This document shows, piece by piece, positions 5,095 through 6,491 of a stretch of 6,491 bases of DNA. The position numbers were made by a program, and so were the translations under genes. The stretch is from Candidatus Hodarchaeota archaeon. Lineage in GTDB: Archaea > Asgardarchaeota > Heimdallarchaeia > Hodarchaeales > YT1-039. Under the pieces are notes generated by a model. It was given only the letters and a program-made list of their open reading frames with translations, was not told where the DNA came from and did not search any database. The number at the start of each line of letters is the position of its first letter. Within the stretch, counting starts at the first letter, position 1. The stretch covers positions 1 through 6,491 of the forward strand of contig JAEOTF010000145.1 of NCBI GenBank assembly GCA_016840025.1, in the 5' to 3' direction.

Positions 5095-5190
5095 TTGTCA
5101 TTTTATAAAAATAAGCGAGCAATAAGCAATATAGCAATAGTATTAATAATCTTCATTGCCGCAGTGTCGGTAATCGCAGTCTTCGATTGA
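5095..5190 (+). CDS. 31-residue hydrophobic mini-protein resembling a free-standing N-terminal anchor
   Basis: The frame starts at TTG and ends at TGA 5188-5190. The peptide begins MSFYKNKRAISNIAIV, continues LIIFIAAVSVIAV and ends FD. A short basic head (YKNKRA) is followed by about 20 hydrophobic residues. This matches the N-terminal anchor of archaeal pilin-like or exported proteins and is similar in layout to the start of the neighbouring hydrolase (FKNRRAVTK plus a hydrophobic stretch). It could be a genuine small membrane peptide or the surviving start of a truncated exported protein. The three frames after the stop give no convincing continuation, and a T-rich stretch (TTCTTTT) follows directly. 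Support comes from the GAGGAG site with 5-nt spacing. The chance of a spurious short frame remains. Confidence 0.42.
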   Translation: MSFYKNKRAISNIAIVLIIFIAAVSVIAVFD

Positions 5191-5313
5191 TTCTTTTCCC
5201 TGTAAACTTTCAGTTGATAGGAAACAGAAGAACTTTTTTACATATTTCTATTAAGTTATTTAGCAAAATTAATAGATGAGTAGGTTTTTGAGGAACAGGT
5301 AGGTGGAATCAAG

Positions 5314-5499
5314 TTATTCTTCCCTTCTAGTTGCGACGAACTCCCTACGCCATAGAATGTATGTGTCTGTTGCATGCATTACCCGGTATCCTTGATTTGC
5401 AAAATCGTTTAATCGTTTATTGAACTTTACCCATGCTTCTACTTCATCAGTTTCTGGTACTTTCTCTATTTGTATCGACTTAACTGGTTCTAAAGGCAT
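5314..5499 (-). CDS. Small DUF4177-like protein
   Basis: This is a 61-residue soluble protein. A first strand (VKSIQIEKVPE, 6-16) leads to a helix and loop, FNKRLNDFANQGYRVMHATD (26-45), then a last strand TYILWRREF (46-54). The layout of strand, helix with L-N-x5-G-[WY]-x-V, and strand ending in [LW]-x-R is that of DUF4177-type small proteins, whose function is unknown. The assignment rests on this pattern by eye and is tentative. The ATG at 5499 is preceded by AGGAGGTG (complement of 5505-5512), five bases upstream, the strongest ribosome site in the window, so the gene is very likely translated. It lies 41 nt behind the larger 5541-6092 gene on the same strand, so the two probably share a transcript and may act together. 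Confidence 0.75.
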   Translation of the reverse strand: MPLEPVKSIQIEKVPETDEVEAWVKFNKRLNDFANQGYRVMHATDTYILWRREFVATRREE

Positions 5500-5540
5500 T
5501 TTTTCACCTCCTAATCTTCAATACATTTACGATTTTTATA

Positions 5541-6092
5541 CTAAGACATGTTTTCCCGATTTTCAAATGCTTTTTCTCGCCACTTCTTTTCCCAGCTCTT
5601 CCAGCCGGTTTTTACAAGTTCTTCCCTAATTTCGGGTTTTTCCGCAACCCATTCTAGAAGTGTCCAGAAGCGTCTCTCCCCTTCCAGTCTTTCCGGCGGT
5701 ACGCCGACTTCCACACACCACTCTAAATATGCTTTCTCAACCATCTCTTGGAATTCTCCGGTGATTTCCACTTCTTCCACATTAAATCCTCTGTCCCGCA
5801 AGTATCTACGTATGCTGGATAGTACGTATCCCGAGCAGACCTTGAAATGGGTCTCCTCATCAGGCCGCATCACTTCAACGATCTCTTCAGCGATCTTGAC
5901 AGCATCGTCTAAATACCGTTTATCTTCGAAGTTGGGTGGCTGAAAAGATGAAGTTGGGATTCTGCGTTCCATGTATTTTTGACGTGATGTTTTGAGATGA
6001 GAACGCCTAGTGCGCGAACGAGCACCTATCACCACACCTAAGATTAGGTCACCCCACCCAGCATCATCTATAAAAATCACATGTCTAGACAT
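5541..6092 (-). CDS. Conserved archaeal-type protein with an RNase HII-like N-terminal signature
   Basis: This is 183 residues from the ATG at 6092, chosen because GAGGAAC lies six bases upstream; the longer frame back to 6164 has no such site and a non-conserved-looking head. Residues 8-24 read IDDAGWG-DLILGVVIGA. This lines up without gaps with the RNase HII active-site block, I/V-D-E-A-G-R-G followed by x-x-x-G-P-hydrophobic stretch-A, with the second acidic residue D instead of E and W instead of R. A basic segment follows (25-44), then DDAVKIAEEIVEVM (62-75), HFKVCSGYVLSSIRRYLRDRG (82-102) with a glycine turn, EEVEITGEFQEMVEKAYLEW (106-125), and a Trp/Lys-rich C-terminus (163-176). A remote RNase H-fold relationship is inferred, not proven; otherwise it is an unknown protein. 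No membrane segment is seen. It is first in a probable two-gene unit. Confidence 0.82.
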   Translation of the reverse strand: MSRHVIFIDDAGWGDLILGVVIGARSRTRRSHLKTSRQKYMERRIPTSSFQPPNFEDKRYLDDAVKIAEEIVEVMRPDEETHFKVCSGYVLSSIRRYLRDRGFNVEEVEITGEFQEMVEKAYLEWCVEVGVPPERLEGERRFWTLLEWVAEKPEIREELVKTGWKSWEKKWREKAFENRENMS

Positions 6093-6113
6093 AAACTGTT
6101 CCTCATTTCCACA

Positions 6114-6119
6114 TTTAAA
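6114..6119 (-). promoter_or_regulatory. TATA-like box of the 5541-6092 gene
   Basis: TTTAAA in the context GATTTTAAATG on the minus strand lies about 24 nt before the ATG at 6092. A second candidate, GTTAAAG near 6129-6134, would allow a leader that includes the GAGGAAC ribosome site and therefore fits better with that site. The right-hand neighbour is the inverted repeat starting at 6138. Confidence 0.3.
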
Positions 6120-6137
6120 ATCAAAATCTTTAACGCA

Positions 6138-6258
6138 CGCGGCAAAAATTCGCAGAAGCAGCAAACCAATAAATTACACAAGAAAATACCCAGTACTCGG
6201 GAGACTCATAGGCTTTTGCCGCGCATATACTAGGCAATAATCCTAGTCATACATGCGC
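6138..6258. repeat. Nested inverted repeats, possibly a structured RNA or operator region
   Basis: CGCGGCAAAA (6138-6147) and TTTTGCCGCG (6214-6223) form a perfect 10-bp inverted repeat closing 66 nt. The right arm overlaps a second hairpin: GCGCAT (6221-6226) pairs with ATGCGC (6253-6258), and ACTAGG (6229-6234) with CCTAGT (6242-6247), separated by a 2/5 internal loop and a 7-nt loop. Because the arms overlap, the two structures are mutually exclusive at 6221-6223, as in a switch. The intergenic space (6093-6306) otherwise holds no convincing gene. No tRNA, box C/D or known riboswitch pattern was recognised. Confidence 0.45.
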
Positions 6259-6306
6259 AAGCGCAATATTCCCCATGAGTAAAGTAGGGACCTTTTGTTC
6301 AAGCAT

Positions 6307-6465
6307 CTACTTTTCTTCAGTAACCCACGTTTTTACGGCTTCTTCAACAGCTCTTGATAAGTCACCCTTTCTCCCGCCGAATCGCTCGATGGTCTTGAAC
6401 CTGAGCCTCTTTTCCAGCTCATCTGAGAGCGCCACGTTGATTCGACCCACTTCAACCACCATCAT
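6307..6465 (-). CDS. Ribbon-helix-helix DNA-binding protein (CopG/antitoxin-like)
   Basis: This is a 52-residue protein starting at ATG 6465 (a second ATG follows at 6462) and ending in TAG at 6307-6309. A first strand, EVGRINVALS (5-14), leads into helix A, DELEKRLRFKTIERFG (15-30), then a turn GRKG and helix B, DLSRAVEEAVKTWV (35-48). This is the complete ribbon-helix-helix fold: the strand residues of a dimer enter the DNA major groove, and alternating R-N-A positions (R8, N10, A12) are the expected base-contacting side. Such proteins are plasmid-type or chromosomal repressors and antitoxins of VapBC/RelBE-like pairs. No PIN or other toxin gene follows on the minus strand down to 6093, so it appears solitary, unless a partner lies upstream beyond the window. 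No ribosome site is visible before the ATG, which sits in an AT-rich stretch, suggesting a leaderless mRNA. Confidence 0.8.
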   Translation of the reverse strand: MMVVEVGRINVALSDELEKRLRFKTIERFGGRKGDLSRAVEEAVKTWVTEEK

Positions 6466-6491
6466 TTTTTATTGTTTTACACGATTCGCAC

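Noticed and set aside
5167..5179. Half-match to the operator (TCGGTAAT followed by CGCAG)
   Set aside because: Only the left half matches, it lies inside the mini-gene's coding sequence, and the symmetric half is missing.
5548..5943. Long plus-strand open frame of 131 codons
   Set aside because: It is Ser/Thr/Pro-rich, lies entirely antisense to the well-supported 5541-6092 gene, and has no ribosome site.
6093..6164. N-terminal extension of the RNase HII-signature protein to 6164
   Set aside because: It has no ribosome site and overlaps one arm of the intergenic inverted repeat, while ATG 6092 has GAGGAAC at good spacing.
6170..6280. Possible tRNA or tRNA remnant in the hairpin-rich spacer
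   Set aside because: No T-loop GGTTCGAATCC-like block, no 7-bp acceptor with correct spacing, and no box A/B pattern on either strand.
1..6491. CRISPR array, insertion sequence or toxin-antitoxin pair
   Set aside because: No regularly spaced direct repeats, no transposase motifs or matching terminal repeats, and no toxin gene beside the ribbon-helix-helix protein were found.

Overview
The window looks archaeal and AT-rich. The signs are short intergenic regions with TATA-like boxes about 25-30 nt before probable transcript starts, several GTG/TTG starts preceded by GGAGG-type ribosome sites, a UbiA prenyltransferase of the archaeal-lipid type, an archaeal-style small winged-helix regulator, and short N-terminal membrane anchors with a basic Lys-Asn-Arg/Lys-Arg head. 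A Thermoproteota/Bathyarchaeia-like genome would fit, but that is inference from style and not a proven placement.

Layout. Positions 1-1214 (minus) hold a UbiA-family prenyltransferase followed by the start of a gene that runs off the left edge. Positions 1344-2216 (plus) hold a divergent, cytosolic alpha/beta hydrolase with an intact Ser-Asp-His triad. Positions 2395-3116 (minus) hold a 102-residue winged-helix regulator and, upstream of it, a small coiled-coil protein. Positions 3328-3726 (plus) hold a SnoaL/NTF2-like protein with a clear promoter and ribosome site. Positions 3966-4975 (plus) hold a membrane-anchored, probably extracellular alpha/beta hydrolase whose reading frame is broken about three times while all catalytic residues are still readable. 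Positions 5095-5190 (plus) hold a 31-codon hydrophobic mini-gene resembling a free-standing N-terminal anchor. Positions 5314-6092 (minus) hold a two-gene unit: a protein whose N-terminus resembles the RNase HII signature, and a 61-residue DUF4177-like protein. Positions 6307-6465 (minus) hold a 52-residue ribbon-helix-helix DNA-binding protein with no toxin partner in view.

The most notable signal is regulatory. The 13-bp inverted repeat TCGGTAATACCGA occurs exactly at 1249, 2773 and 3136, and with one change at 2756. Every copy lies in an intergenic region just upstream of a minus-strand gene: UbiA, the winged-helix protein (two tandem copies) and the coiled-coil protein. This looks like a compact local regulon, with the winged-helix protein as the natural candidate for an autoregulated controller. 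Other perfect or near-perfect palindromes of different sequence sit in other intergenic regions (1279-1291, 1297-1321, 3200-3216, 4995-5009), and a potentially structured intergenic element lies at 6138-6258.

No rRNA, tRNA, CRISPR array, transposase or insertion sequence was recognised. No gene-free stretch exceeds about 300 bases if the broken hydrolase is counted as a gene.
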